Positions 30,944 through 43,601 of a stretch of 64,000 nt of DNA are shown here, one piece after another. Position numbers and translations under genes: made by a program. The stretch is from Larix kaempferi. Its lineage: Eukaryota > Streptophyta > Pinopsida > Pinales > Pinaceae. Location: the NCBI GenBank assembly GCA_027924585.1, contig BSBM01000712.1, forward strand, positions 5,234,501 through 5,298,500. The letters run 5' to 3'. Numbering within the stretch: the first letter of the stretch is position 1; each line of letters starts with the position of its first letter. The notes beneath the pieces were generated by a model that searched no databases, had not been told where the DNA came from, and worked only from the letters and a program-made list of their open reading frames with translations.

Positions 30944-33900
30944 GCCCTCCCCACCCAAGATTGGTTGTCCTCAAGCAATTGCAAATTAGGATACTGCAAA
31001 ATCTTCTCCTCTTCCCATGTGGCATCTTCATTTGGTAGGTCCTTCCATTGTACTAAATATTCTTTGATAATTCTGCTCCTCAACCTCCTTTCCCGTGTCT
31101 TCAAAATCTTTTCTGGAACAAGTGTGAGCTGACCTTCAGCATCCAAGGGAGGAAGTATTTCTGAAGTGATGATTTGTTGACCAATGGCTTTCTTGAGACA
31201 AGAAACATGAAATACATTATGGATTTTACTCCCTTCTAGAAGTTCTAGTTCATATGCTACCTCTCCAATCTTCCGCACTACCTTGTATGGCCCATAGTAC
31301 CTTGGTTTTAATTTTTCTGCTCCATTCTTTTTTAGAGATGTTTGCTTATATGGATGCAAACTTAAATATACTAAATCATTGACCTGAAAGGTTCTTTCTT
31401 CTCTATGTCTATCAGCATATTGTTTTTGTTGATTTTGAGCAACTTGCAAATTGTCTTTCAAGAGCTTTAAAATATCTTGGCTTTCTTCCACCCAATCTTT
31501 AGCCTTTGGGGCTCTACTATCACCAAATATGATTTCAACAAATGTGAGTGCATCATAACCATATAATGCTTTGAAAGGATACATCCCTATTGACATATTA
31601 TAAGTGGTGTTGTAGCAAAACTCACCCAAGTGTAGCCATTTTGCCCATGCTTTTTGCTGCTCTTCCACATAGTTTCTTAGGTACCCTTCCAACCATTGAT
31701 TCACCATCTCTGTTTGTCCATCAGTTTGTGGATGATAGCTGGTACTTGGAGTCGATTGAGTGCCCACCAACCTAAAAAGTTATTGCCAAAAGGCACCCAT
31801 GAATCTACTATCTCTATCACTGACAATGCTCTTGGGGAGCCCATGCAATCTGAATATTTCTTTGAAAAAAATATCAGCCACTTGTGCAGCACTAAAAGAT
31901 GATGTAATAGCAAAAAAATGAGCAAATTTTGTCAACCTATCCACTACCACATAGATGCAATCCTTACCCAAATATTTAGGCAAACCATTGATGAAATCCA
32001 TGGAGATACTGTCCCATTTTTGCTCCAGAATGGGCAATGGTTGTAATAGCCCAGCTAGACATGTGAGTTCTGATTTGTTTTGTTGACACACTTTACATTC
32101 ATTCACATATTTTTGAACATCTTCCTTCAACCCTTTCCAAAAAAACCTTTGCCTCAACTGTCTATAAGTTTTGAAGATCCCCGGATGGCCCGCTAGTGGG
32201 GAATCATGTGCTTCTTGCAAAATTTGGTACTTGAGCTTTGAGTTCTGAACTAAATAAATTATGCCCTTATAATATATCAGCCCATTCAAAATCCCGTAGT
32301 TATGATCCCCTTTGATTCTATCCAACACATCACAAGCAAATTTGTCTTTAGCATATTCAACTAGTAGCATGTTTTTCCAATCCTTGGCAATGTCCATGAG
32401 AGAAAAAGAAGGTCTTCTTGACATATTATTCTTTCCCTTGACATATTAAATATCAAAATCATAAGCTTGAATTTTGCTTACCCACTTTTATTTCCTTTCA
32501 TTTATATCTTTTTGGGTGAGAAAATGTCTTAGACTATTGTGGTCAGTTTTCACCACAAACTTGTTGCCCACCAAGTATTGTTTGAATTTGGCCAATGCAT
32601 GCATAATGGCCAGCATTTCTTTATCATAGATGGAGTAAAGTTTTTCATGAGGCTGCAACTTTCTGCTCTCAAGGCTATGGGGTGTTGGCCTTGCTTTAGG
32701 ACAGCCCCTATTCCTCCACCTGAAGCATCACTATTCCACAACAAAAGGTTTACTAAAATCAGGAGGTGCAAGTATGGGACAACTACTCATTACCTTTTTC
32801 ATTTTTTGGAAGGCCTTTTCAGCCTCTTCATCCCACTTGAAAGCATCATTCTTAGTCAAATCAATGAGTGGAGAAGTCAACTTGGAGAAACCCTTCACAA
32901 ATTTTCTGTAGTAGGTGCATATGCCAATAAATCCTCTCAATTCGGTAATATTTTTTGGTGATGGCCATTCTAAGATAGCCCTGATTTTTTCCATGCGTAC
33001 CTTCAATCCTTCTTGCCCAATAATGTGCCCAAGATACAGTAACTCTTTCATCCCAAATTCACACTTTGACAACTTAGCAAATAAGGACTCTTCTTGCAAA
33101 ACTTTCAACACAATCTCTAATTGCTGCAAATGCTCTTCCCATGTCTTACTGTAAATGAGAACGTCATCAAAGAAAACCAAAACAAACATTCTTAGTTGCT
33201 TGCAAAAGATCCTATTCATGCATGCTTGAAGACATGACAAGAAATTCAAAGTGACCATAATGACATCGAAAAGCGGTCTTTTGCACATCTTCATCTTTCA
33301 TTCGAATTTGATGATACCTTGATCTAATGTCAAATTTGGAGAAGTATTTGGCCCCATGCAGCTCATCCATGAGCTCATCAATCCTAGGAATAGGATACCT
33401 ATTCTTGATAGTCTTTTTTTTCAAGGCTCTAAAATCTATGCACATTCTCAATGTTCCATTTTTTTTCTTCACTAGCACTACTGAAGAAGCATAAGGGCTA
33501 GAGCTTGGTCTAATGAGTTTCAACTCTAGGAGTTCTTGGATGGATTTTTCAATCTCATCTTTGAACTTTTTAGGATGTCTATAATGTGGTATCTGAATGG
33601 GTGAAGTACCCTCCTCCAAAATAATGTTGTGCTCAACCCCCCTATCCGGTGGTCTACCATGTGGAAGGTCTCTAAAAACTTTTTCATATTTTTGCAAAAG
33701 TCTCTCTATCTCCTTTGGGTGTTCAACAATCTTTATATTTGGCTTGGGAGATGTAATATGACATTCAACATCCCATTCTATGTCCCCATGTCTCAATATA
33801 AATCTCATACTATTGCAAGTCACTACTTGATTCGGATAAGTGTGCTGCCCTCTCACAACTCTTTGTACCCCTTTTGAATCTTGGAATTTCATTTCAGGAA

Positions 33901-34246
33901 TTTGATAATTTACTGTATGCTCTCCTATTAAATACAACCATTGCACTCCCAAAACCACACTAGTATCAGCAACATCAACCACATAAAAACTATCAACAAA
34001 AGTATAGTTACCTACGGTGACTTGCAGCTTTGGAACCCGTGTTTTGCATTGCATTGTGTTGTGATCGGGAATGACCACCGTGAAGCCATGAAATGGTTCA
34101 ATAGGTATCTTTCTTTTCTCCACCATCTCTGCATCAATGAAGTTATGGGTGGATCCTCCATCTACCAAAACTGAAGTCCTTTGTCCTTGTACCACACCCT
34201 TGCATCGGATAGTATGATAGCGAGGTATTGCTGAAAGCACTGCCAT
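30922..34246 (-). pseudogene. Chromovirus pol: protease, RT, RNase H, integrase, chromodomain
   Basis: 34246-33212 holds the protease loop [11 protein letters not shown] (D at about 34162) and RT blocks [34 protein letters not shown] and [14 protein letters not shown] small deletion then shifts the frame and removes the PFGLTNAPATFQ-type box. 33294-32731 continues with LVFFDDVLIYSK (catalytic Asp pair present) and the RNase H connection; RNase H starts with NSDASGGGIGAVL near 32740. Integrase (32424-31780) has the HHCC site and catalytic DFINGLPK and SDRDSRF. After a stop, 31770-30922 supplies the third acidic residue (QTEMVNQWL), the GPY module and a chromodomain (about 31116-30976, YLVQWKDLP and ATWEEE). 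The chromodomain tail overlaps the polypurine tract and LTR. Confidence 0.93.
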
Positions 34247-34408
34247 TCTTGCTTTGTCCGGTGAAGGCTGATTTTCTTCTTGTCTTTACTCTTCTACTGC
34301 TGTCTCATATGTCTCTTCTTGATCTGAAATATGTCCATCTTCATCCTTAGCCCCATCATACCCCTCATTATCATAAAATACTTCTATGTATTGAGCCTTT
34401 CCTTTAGT

Positions 34409-35698
34409 ACATTTGTGCCCCGGTGTTCATGGTTGGAAGCATGTGAAGCACAGTTTCTTTTTTCGAAGTTCATCCCTGTTTGGTCCTTCTTTTTTATTCC
34501 TTTCAAATGACTCTCTTTGAAAAGGTTTCTTATCATATCCGTCCCTTTGCCAAGGTTTCTTTTCAAATTTGTAGCTAGGCTTGGGAGGAAATCTTGTTCT
34601 AGGAAGCACATTTTGGAGATCCCTAATCAAGCTCGTTGCATCTTTTAATGTAGTTGGATTGTGGGCTTTGACCAAACCTTTTAAGGGTTTAGCCAAACCT
34701 TCAATGAACAACAATACTAACCTTCCCATAGAGACATCAGCCACCTTAACTGATAGTTTTTGAAAGTCCAACATATATTCAGTAGGGGTCCTAGTCTGCT
34801 TCAATTGAGCTAGTTCCTTGAAAGGCAATTATGGATCTTTTTGTTCAAATCTCTCTAGTATTCTATCAATAAATTCCCCATATGTTTTAACCTGATTATG
34901 ACCCAAGGTTTTCAATCCATGAAACCACCATTCATTGGCATCTCCTTCCAAATGCAAAATGGCCATTTTTAATGCATCCTCTTCCAGCATAGGATTCAAC
35001 TGAAAATACACATCCAATTTTTGCACCCAAGTGTTAGCAAAATTTTGAGAAGAACCATCAAAAGTAGGAAGTGACATTTTTCCAATAGCACTATTTAATT
35101 CTTTGTTTTGGAATGGAATCCTATTGTCTTCCCTCCTTTTCATTTTATGTATAGCATCAATATAGTCACTGAATGGTAATCCTCTTTTACACTCTTTGCT
35201 CAACCCATTTCAATCAGTTGCTAGTTTAATACTATCCGTCTGAATGCCAGGCTCTTCTTTGGGTATGAGAAATTTAGGTGCAGTATGCCTTTGTGTGCTT
35301 TGGAATTCATTAGGTCTATTATGTGGTCTTGTGCTTGAAAAAATATGCTCACTCCCTTTCATCTTTTCCCCTGAGTGTGAACCACTGTTATCTTCTATCA
35401 CCTATTTGCTTCCAAGTTGGCTGATCAACAATTCCAATCCTTGCATAATTTTGTTACCCATTCTGTCCATGCTAGTGGAAAGTTTAGAGAAACGTGATTC
35501 TAAGGTTTCAATAAGTTTCTCCTGTTGTCTTAATTCTTCATCCTCCTCTCTACCCATTATTTTAGAAAAAAGCTCTTTTTCTCCTACTATCTCTTCTTCA
35601 ACCAAAACTTCTTCAACTACTGGTTCAAAGGGTGGTGGCTTATTTGTTTGGATTCTTGTTAATACCATCAAGTGCCAAGACCATGCTCTGATACCACT
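34409..35698 (-). pseudogene. Chromovirus gag and zinc knuckle
   Basis: The minus strand runs through three stop-separated pieces in one frame series. The first (to 35402) is a Glu-rich, coiled-coil-like N-terminus with VVEEVLVEEEIVGEKELF. Then 35401-35210 is polar. Then 35203-34829 has LPTFDGSSQNFANTWVQKLD and HLEGDANEWWF, the retrotransposon gag (capsid) core. The piece 34828-34427 has TPTEYMLDFQKLS and a basic linker, ending in the knuckle CFTCFQP-stop-TPGHKC (34450-34409). The stop stands where Trp is usual. Each interruption is a single stop, so the ancestral gag is easily recognised. Confidence 0.85.
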
Positions 35699-37469
35699 TG
35701 TAATGTCCATTTTTCAAAAATTTATGAAAATGCCCAATTTTCCAATTTTTCCCCAATTTCGAACTTTGACTAGTTTTACTGTTTTGGCCTCCAAATTAAC
35801 CCAAATGCTCCCAAATATTCTGTAAGGGTGTATGAATGATATTTAGACTTGAATATTAAGTTCAGGGATGATTTATAACCCTCAAAAGACTTCTGCAAAT
35901 TTGATTTGTATTCTGGTCAATGTATGGTATTTTAACTAGCAATATATGCATCAAATCCCCCTTGGGTAAACAATGAAAATGGCCTCCCAAATGCTTCCAA
36001 AATCCTTCGAATATATGAACAGTGGTAGGGGATGTATTAAGGATGTTATTAAGATCTCATGTGCATCATTAATTGATTGTTATCTCTTTTCCAACCCTCT
36101 CCCATTCAGCTGCAAAAATCACTAATTCGACCCTTGGGGAAATGGCACTATTTCTTCTCCCAATGCAATTAAACTGAGTAAAAATACTTCAAATGCTCAA
36201 GTACAGTACATGAAACTTGTAAAATACATCCATGGAAGTCTATTAATCATAAATGTATCAGAGAATCATCCATTCATTCGAAATCATCAGCATTATCATG
36301 CTATACATCAATGTAGTGGGGAAATTGACATTGTTTGCTCATTAATCAATATTTTTGCATACAATCAGTGGGTATTTCGACCTGAGACTTTCTGAATATG
36401 AAGAACAGGGGATATGAAGATATTACAATTAGAAATATATTATATGAAGCTGTCCCAATGAGTACAAGTGCTCACCAAAAACGCCCTCCCTCAAGGAGCA
36501 TGAATATGCCTTCAAAACTGGAAATGGTGGAGAGGATGTGTTGCACTAAACCAAACCATGAACCTTCCTGTAGCTGCTACCTGCAAATACAAACTCCATT
36601 AAAGCACTATGAAAAACCTTAGTGGCCTCTCCAAACACCAACTTGGATGGGAATCTTTCACCCTCGAAATTGGCTAAGGCAAGAAACTAGTCATTCACTA
36701 GCTCTCTCTTCACAAATGCAAATTTTCTCAAATCATCAAAAGCCATTCTCATACTTGATTTCTACATTTTATAACCAACATTAGCCTTCTAAGGGTCGAA
36801 ATCCTCTCATTAGCTTCTAGAGATTTCCACTTAGGAAATATTCCACATTTGCCACTTGTCTCCTAGGTTCCAAGCCTCCATCTTCTCCCAAATTCGAGTA
36901 GGAGTCTCTTTGGCTTCCCCCAACTCCATGAGCGCCTTCCTTGAGCCTATTTTTGGGGCTGACATGTCATAATGGTTAGATGTCAGAAGTCAGATCTGAA
37001 TTTTGTCATATATGTCATAGATGCTTCATCATTGTTGTCATAAGACTATGGAATCTAACCCAAGTGTCCTCTAGTCTCCAATTTGACTCTTCCTCTTCCG
37101 TGGAGGTTACTATTCCATCCCATTTCGACCTAAGATGCTCAATGCCATGTGTATGCCTTACCAACTCACCCAATAATGTTTTCCTTCCCATGGATTCGAA
37201 ATGGCAAGTGAGATTTGCCATGTGGCAGTGAGAAACCAAGCTAGTGTGGGTCCCACATCCTCCAAATGTCCTCAAAACCATTTTCCACCTATAATTCCTC
37301 TTGGATTCATTTATTCAACTTATTTATTAAATACTTGGACTATTCTAATGTATAAACATTATTCCTTTGCTCCCTTATTACAATTCTCAATGTACCCATG
37401 CAACCTAGGGAACTTGGTAGGATTGATGGGGATTATCTGCTATACAATTATTTGAATGGGGACATTACA
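35699..37469 (-). repeat. 5' LTR of the chromovirus
   Basis: 1771 bp, starting TGTAATGTCC and ending GGGGACATTACA on the plus strand. It is highly similar to the 3' LTR, with small indels, for example an extra AATTAACCC near 35793 and a repeated TATGTCATA near 37010. Confidence 0.93.
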
Positions 37470-37474
37470 TTTAA

Positions 37475-38050
37475 TATGGAGGAGATTTGTAACATGATGT
37501 TCCCATAAGAAAAAATGCAAATAATATCTACTTAAACAAAAAGGATTAAATTATATTGATTTTATTTTAAACTTATATAGATCCTAGTATAAAATTGATG
37601 TATGATGGTAATTATTTTTATTGGTGTAAAAGGGATATTGTAAGAAAATTATATAAAAAACTTAAGGAGATAAAAAAAATTATTGAATTAAAAAATTATG
37701 TTAATTCCAATCTCATTATTATCTTTTTGTTAATATTCTTTTTTGAGAACAAATAAAAAATTTAAAAACAATATTCAAATAATATAATGGATAATAACAT
37801 TTATGTTTATAAATACTTTTGAAACACATTTTATTAATGAATACAAATTTATAATGGCTCCTTTCCATTAAATTTGAGTGCTCAAATTCAACTCAAACAC
37901 ATGGGATATTCAATAAAACAACCCATGACTTTCTTGAAAAGTGTTAGGTGGATAGTTACATCTCAAATAAATAATACATTAAAAAATTTCACATTCTTCA
38001 CTTATATAAATACCTAAGTTCTTAAAACCTAACCCCTTTCAATTAAGAAT
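37475..38050. other. AT-rich DNA between chromovirus and LINE B
   Basis: No gene seen. It contains repeat copy 2 (37606-37880). The part right of it leads into LINE B, whose 5' end is not sharply defined. Confidence 0.5.
37606..37880 (+). repeat. Direct repeat copy 2 (copy 1 at 28921)
   Basis: The second copy of the AT-rich repeat. Without the chromovirus the two copies would start about 402 bp apart on the same strand. They were therefore a near-tandem pair before the insertion, not LTRs of it. Divergence is visible throughout. Confidence 0.85.
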
Positions 38051-38196
38051 AAAAAGATTTTGAAGGGGTTCCCTTCTTTGTTGCCTTCAAGTGTGGGGAG
38101 TGCCGTTTTGTTTTGGGGGTTATGTGGGTTTTTGTTTACTAGGAGGTTAGAAGCTGAGGAGGTTGTTTTATCTTCTTTTTCCCCGGGGCTGGTGAA

Positions 38197-39000
38197 TTGG
38201 AGGTACAGAGTCCTATTTGGAGATGCCCTAATCTAGTGGAGTCTTCCGTTGTAGATTTCAAGCATAGTAATATGGCATTGGATGACATCCCCGGAGAAGA
38301 TGTGGGCTCTTTGTTGTTTGGTGATAGACATAATCATTTGTGGAGTGCATTGGGAGGTCAAGGGTTTCAAGGATTGTCTTTCTCAAAGCATTTGAAGCTG
38401 AAGTCTATTTCGTTGAATTCATTGGTCGAGTCTATCCTTTTGGAACATGATGCTCCTAATGTTTCTCTCTTTGGAGGGACTTGCAGGTTCAAATTTCTCT
38501 TTATGCCCCCCTTCAGTCAAAGGATCCAGTTTTGCCTAGGTCGATATTTGGGGATTTAACTCCCTCTCAAAGTCCACATGATTATGGTCAGTTGTTGGTC
38601 TCAATATCCAATCTTTCAGATGGGGATCTGGGCACTTTGAAGGGGCCTAGTGGTTCAAGATATTTTTTCAGACCCCACTCAATCAAAAAAGATTTAATTG
38701 CTTTTGGTTGGGAAGGGGTTTCTCTAAGGATAGTCCGGTAGTGACCAACAAAATACGAGGACGTAAATCAGTCATGGCCTCGACTATGGAACAAGCAGTT
38801 TTGGACGTCAATGTAGGGCATCAAAAAACCATCAAAGGGACTCTTAGAGCATGTCATCTCAAATTCATAGTTATTTAATGTTAATTATGTCTCTAACTAT
38901 AGAGGATTGGGGCTACCCTAAAAAAAGTTCGCTATGAAGAGACTTGTACAGACCCATAATCCATCAGTTTTGTTTATTCTAGACTCACTTGCATGTGGGG
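38197..39000 (+). pseudogene. LINE B 5' region and endonuclease start
   Basis: An open stretch of 120 codons (38197-38559) and an overlapping one (38481-38741) have no domain I can name; position suggests LINE ORF1 remains. Near 38890-39000 the frame reads YRGLGLP then KKFAMKRLVQTHNPSVLFIL. This matches the first strand-helix of L1 endonucleases (N-x-RGLGxPxKxxxLxxL). The remaining endonuclease with its GDFN and SDH blocks is missing. Confidence 0.6.
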
Positions 39001-39130
39001 ACTCCATTCTGTTAGCGTTATAGCAATTGCCATTTCCCTATTTTTTATGGAATTGGTGGCAGCGAGGGTAAAACCTCCAATCCCCTTTAAGTTCAATTCT
39101 CATTGATTAGAACATGATGACTATATTCAG

Positions 39131-40662
39131 ATGGTTAAAAGGTTGTGGATTCCATATGATCCCCTTAGTCCTGTCTTAGTGGGGATACAGTTCTTAAACA
39201 ATCTCAAGTGTATAAAGGATCACACTATCACTTGGGCTATGGAAAGGAGGAAAGTTCATGATGAACAACTTTGCATTATAGAATCACAATTGGAATCTGT
39301 TCATTCTAATAATCCTTAGGGATATGTTTCAGCTTATCATAAACAATTAATTATGGAGCTTGAAGTGAAGAGAAGGAAGATTCTAGATGAAAATGAAGTT
39401 ATGTGGAGATAAACAGTTAGGGTAATTTGGCTTCAAAAAGGGGGTGATAATACAATTTTTTTCATAGTCATGTAAGCGCAGGATTCATATGAATTATATT
39501 TGGTGTCTAGAGGAGGAGGAGGGTAGATAGGTTACAAGCTTTGGAGATCTTGCTACTTCTAGGGTTAATCATTTTATCAAAATTTTCAAGGAAGATGAAA
39601 GAGCATCAGTTGCTCAAATGTTTAGATTATCTACTCTCTTTCCTTCTTATGTGAATGAAGATGACCAGGCATCCTTATTGCAAGAAGTGTCTCTCGGGGA
39701 ACTAAAGGGGGGCATTCACTCTATATTGAATAAAAGTTCAGGCCCCGATGGGTTGCTTGTGGAATTCTTTTCAGGTTTTATGGACCATTTTGAACCTGAT
39801 CTTCTTTCAATTGTAGTGGAATCCAGGAGGAATGGGAGGGTGCTAGTTGCATTTAATTCCATGATTATTGCACTTTTCCCAAAGTCGGATCCAGTCGCTA
39901 CTCTAGAAGACTGCAGGCCTATTTCTTTATGTAATTGCATATACAAACTGATTGCAAAGGTCATTGCTACCAGGATTAAGGGTATTCTTTCCAGGTCTGT
40001 ATCTCAAGAACAATTTCCATTTTTGGAAGGAAGGCAAATCTATGATGATATTGGTACTGCGCAGTAAGTTTTGCATTCAACTAAGGTGAATCATTAGCCT
40101 GCTACTATTGTTAAAGTGGATCTTTCTAAAGCCTACGATCGTGTTAATTGGTTGTTCCTGAGGTTAGTGCTATTACAGGTTGATTTTTCGCTGCATTTTG
40201 TTGATTCGACTCTCTCTTGTGTTCAATCAATATATTTTGTTATTTTGATAAATGGTATTGCATCTTCCTTCTTTAGGCCAAGGAGAGGCTTAAGACAAGA
40301 CTTTTGACTTGCCCCTATTCTATTTATTTTGGTGGTTGAGGGCTTGAGTAGATTTTTTCATCAAGTTAAGAACAATGGTGCTTTTAGAGGGATTCATATT
40401 GGCGGGACTATTTGGGTCACTCATCTACTAGTTGTAGATGATATTCTTATCTTCTCCGATGGCTCTAGGAGGGATATTCAAAAGCTTAAAAAAAATCATG
40501 CCCTCTTTGTAGAAGCTACAGGAATGATTCTCAATGCCAAGAAATCTTCTATCACTTTTATGAATTTGGATCAAATCTCCATTGACTAGATTTGCTCTCA
40601 ATTTGACTTCATGTAGGTGGGCGTATAAAATGGCCTAAAGTATTTAGGGTTCCTTTTGAAAC
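39131..40662 (+). pseudogene. LINE B reverse transcriptase, N-terminal two thirds
   Basis: 39618-40067 carries SSGPDGLLVEFF, ALFPKSDPVATLEDCRPISL and CNCIYKLIAKVIATRIK, all canonical L1 RT blocks. After a TAA stop it continues with VKVDLSKAYDRVNW (about 40110), NGIASSFFRPRRGLRQDF (about 40250) and, after another stop, THLLVVDDILIFSDGS (about 40420). The catalytic FADD is VVDD, so the two Asp remain. It ends with LNAKKSSITF and, beyond a stop and a frameshift, LKYLGFLL at 40662, exactly at the insertion. Upstream, 39131-39319 is the helical pre-RT linker. Confidence 0.88.
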
Positions 40663-42494
40663 TGCCATATCCCAAATTGGCATTGGGTCACAATGGCCTA
40701 AGCACATTGGACATATTCATTAGAGTTTGTCAAATTGATGCTAAGGGTCAAATAATTGCCAAGGAGGAAAATTACTAGTTTCCTAGGTTTTGGGTGGAAG
40801 CTTTGGGATTTGGAATAAGGGGAATAATAAATGATGTCTGAACATTAGAATGGCATAAATATTTCATAAAGGAGCTAAATAAATATATACAAGTGAAAAT
40901 CAAAGTAGCATTTGATCATGAAGACACATGGAGGAAGGGGGGCCCACATATGGCTAGATTTCCCCACTACACTTGGCATCATTCTTTCACCAATTCGAAT
41001 TCAAGGTGAATGGTAACATACTTGGGGGAGTTCAAAAGGTATTATTCATTGCATGACTCATAAGGTCGAAATGTAGAGGAAGAGTAACTCCCATGGAAGA
41101 GGAAGAGGCAATTTGGAGCTAGTGAGACACTTGGGCTAGATTCCCTAGCTCTATGACAACAATGATGAAGATGCTATGACACCTATGACACAAATCAGAC
41201 ATGAAGGATGACATATGACATGTCAGGGATAAAAATAGCCTCCAAGAGGGCACTAAAGGAGTTAGGGAAGCTAAGATGCTTCCACATGTGATTTGGTGGA
41301 AGTGGGAGACTAGGAATTGTTGTACAAGTGGCGTTCTTTGGAATTTCTTCCCAACTTGAGTTGGCATGAGTCTCTTGGAAGGAATTCGACCCATGGAGGA
41401 AATTAGAAGTTTATAAATGTCAATAAAAAAGAATGAAACCAACTTTTGATCATTTGATAAATTTGCAATTGCATTTGTGAAGAGGGGGAGCTAGTGGATG
41501 ACTAGTTTCTTGCCTTAGCCAATTTCGAGGGTGAAAGATTCCCATCCAATTTGGTAATTGGAAAGGCCATTCAAACATTTCATTTGGAGATTTAATGGAG
41601 TGTTTATTTGTATGTGTAAGCTAAAGGGCAGCTCATGGTTTCTTCTAGTGCACCACGCTCTCTCAACCATTTCCAGTTTTGATGGCATATTCTTGACCCT
41701 CGAGGGAGGGCGTTTCTGGTGAGCTCTTGTACTCTTTGGGAGAGCTTATCATGATCTATTTATGTTGTAATATGATTAATATACTTTTTTCTTCATCTAC
41801 AGAAAGTTTCAAGTCGAAATACCAAGTGGTTATATGTAAAATGGAATATTAATGAGAAAACATTGACCATTCCCCCACTAGATTGATGTATGCCAATGTA
41901 TTGATGATGATTTCAAATGGAAGAATATTTATCTGATATATTTATGATGTATGGACTTCCATTGATGAGTATTACAAGTTTCATGTTCAGCACTTAAGCA
42001 TTTGGAGCCATCTTGCTCAGTTTTATTTTATTTGAAGAAGATTTCATGCTATTTCCCCCAAGGTCAAACTAGTGATTTTTGCTGTTGTTTGGGAGAAGGT
42101 TAGAACATACTTAATAATTGATTAATGGTGCGCATGAGACCTAAATAATGTCCCTCAGACATCCCCTACCTCTGTTCATAATTTCGAGTGATTTTGGAGG
42201 CATTTGGAGAGTCATTTTCAGTACTTACCCTGGGGGGATTTGAACCCCAAATTGCTAGTTAAATTCCATACTTTGTCCAGAATATTAAACAAGTTTGCGG
42301 AAGTATTTTGATGGTCATAAATCATCCATGAACATCATAATCAAGTACAAATATCATCCATACACCTTCACTGAATATTTAGAGGCATTTGGAGCCAATT
42401 GGAGACCTAGGCATCAAAATTAGTCAAAGGTTGAATTTGGGGAAAAAGTGAAAAATTGGTCCTTTTAATAAAATTCTTAAAGAGGTTCATTACA
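40663..42494 (+). repeat. 5' LTR of the outer element
   Basis: 1832 bp. It shares with the chromovirus LTR the block around CTAGTTTCTTGCCTTAGCCA then GAGGGTGAAAGATTCCCATC, and the terminal 180 bp around AAATCATCCATGAAC. It differs from the 3' LTR by many scattered substitutions and small indels, so the insertion is old compared with the inner element. Confidence 0.92.
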
Positions 42495-42495
42495 G

Positions 42496-42511
42496 TGGTA
42501 TCAGAGCATGG
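42496..42511 (+). other. Primer-binding site of the outer element
   Basis: TGGTATCAGAGCATGG, perfect match to the usual initiator-tRNA-Met PBS, one base after the LTR end. The chromovirus uses the same PBS. Confidence 0.9.
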
Positions 42512-42539
42512 TCCTTGCACCTGTGTATTAGGTCCATAC

Positions 42540-43601
42540 ATTTAAGAATAATTTGAAGCCACGTCTTACTATTATGAAGAATCTTATGAGTACAATTCTT
42601 ATGAGGAATATGCAGATGCTTATGAGCAATATGAAGTAGAATGTGAATGGTTTGAGGAAGAGGTGCCATGATGCAACACTTGTTACAATTTCAAGAGAAA
42701 TGAATATTATTCTTATGACCTTGAATCTGATGAAGATGACTGTGTCACACTACCCAAGGATAATTCTATGAATGAGTTACAAAGGTATAGAGCAAAATAT
42801 AAAACCTTGCCCCAACAATATCAATCATATCTAGAATATCTTGCTTTGAGTAAAAATATACAAAAGACCATGACTTTTGAAGACTATGCTGATGTGGTGT
42901 TTGCAAATAGGCCCAAGAATGAAGACGTGGAGTTAGTGAGGAAAGGTTTATGCCCTTCTTGTAAAAAAAATTGGAGAGAAAATCATGTGTGTGTGAATGA
43001 TGGTGAGGACCATATATAAATCATTGAAGAGATGACCAAGTAGTTTATGAAAGGATTCGAACTTTTGGCTATCCAACCTGAGAGAAAAAATATTGATCTT
43101 AATAAAACCAAAGGGAAAAATGAATTAGCTTGATTGAAGGAGAAAAATGAGGAGACCCATGAACCACCTACTTCTGAAATAGGTGAAGTAGAAGAAGCAG
43201 TACATGAAGAGGATCGAAAGTCACCCCCAAGTGACTCTGAAAAATATGAAGAGACATCACATGAGTATGAAGAAGATTCTATTGAGAGTATTGAAGATCA
43301 ATTCGAGACACATTCTACCTTGGACATGAATCAAGGAGCATCTACTGATGGATGCTTGAACTATGAAGGAGTTCCTACTGATGGGTGCTCACACCTCTAT
43401 GTCAGTGACATAGAGATCACTTTTGAAAGTGTTGCTGCAAGCCAAACTTCCATTAAACATGAAAATGAAGACCTTGTAGCAGTTGAAGAAGAAATAAGAT
43501 CAACTTCCCCATCACCACTCGAGCTTCATGAAGTTGGTCCAAGCAAGAAGGAAGAAGATGAGGAGGTTCATTTGCAAGATCCTCATTTTCTTGAAGGGAC
43601 C
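42540..43601 (+). pseudogene. Outer element: zinc-knuckle protein, N-terminal part
   Basis: The frame runs from about 42560 with stops. A Tyr/Glu-rich start (YEEYADAYEQYE) leads to an open piece 42768-43019, with a helical segment LQRYRAKYKTLPQQYQSYLE and a knuckle-like CPSCKKNWRENHVC near its end. Stops follow, then an acidic stretch 43134-43601 rich in Glu and Asp. The frame is cut at EGT by the inner element and continues at 55204 with LKMNEKKIQ. No capsid domain of the usual gag type is visible. The knuckle suggests an RNA-binding, gag-derived role (inference). Confidence 0.6.

Larger units (their letters stand above)
29192..37469 (-). mobile_element. Full-length Gypsy chromovirus, TSD TTTAA
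   Basis: LTRs 29192-30943 (3') and 35699-37469 (5') share TGTAATGT...ACATTACA termini, and TTTAA flanks both ends (29187-29191, 37470-37474). The inverse PBS (GCTCTGATACCA, about 35685-35696) is two bases from the 5' LTR. The inverse of GGGTGGGGAGGGC, a polypurine tract, abuts the 3' LTR. The domain order on the minus strand is gag, zinc knuckle, protease, RT, RNase H, integrase, GPY module, chromodomain, which defines a chromovirus. Stops and a deletion in RT make this copy non-functional for protein. The clade (Tekay- or Reina-like) is not resolved. The LTRs differ by scattered substitutions, indicating moderate age. Confidence 0.95.

Noticed and set aside
35244-35825. 193-codon plus-strand open frame
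   Set aside because: It is the antisense shadow of the chromovirus gag N-terminus and PBS region on the minus strand.
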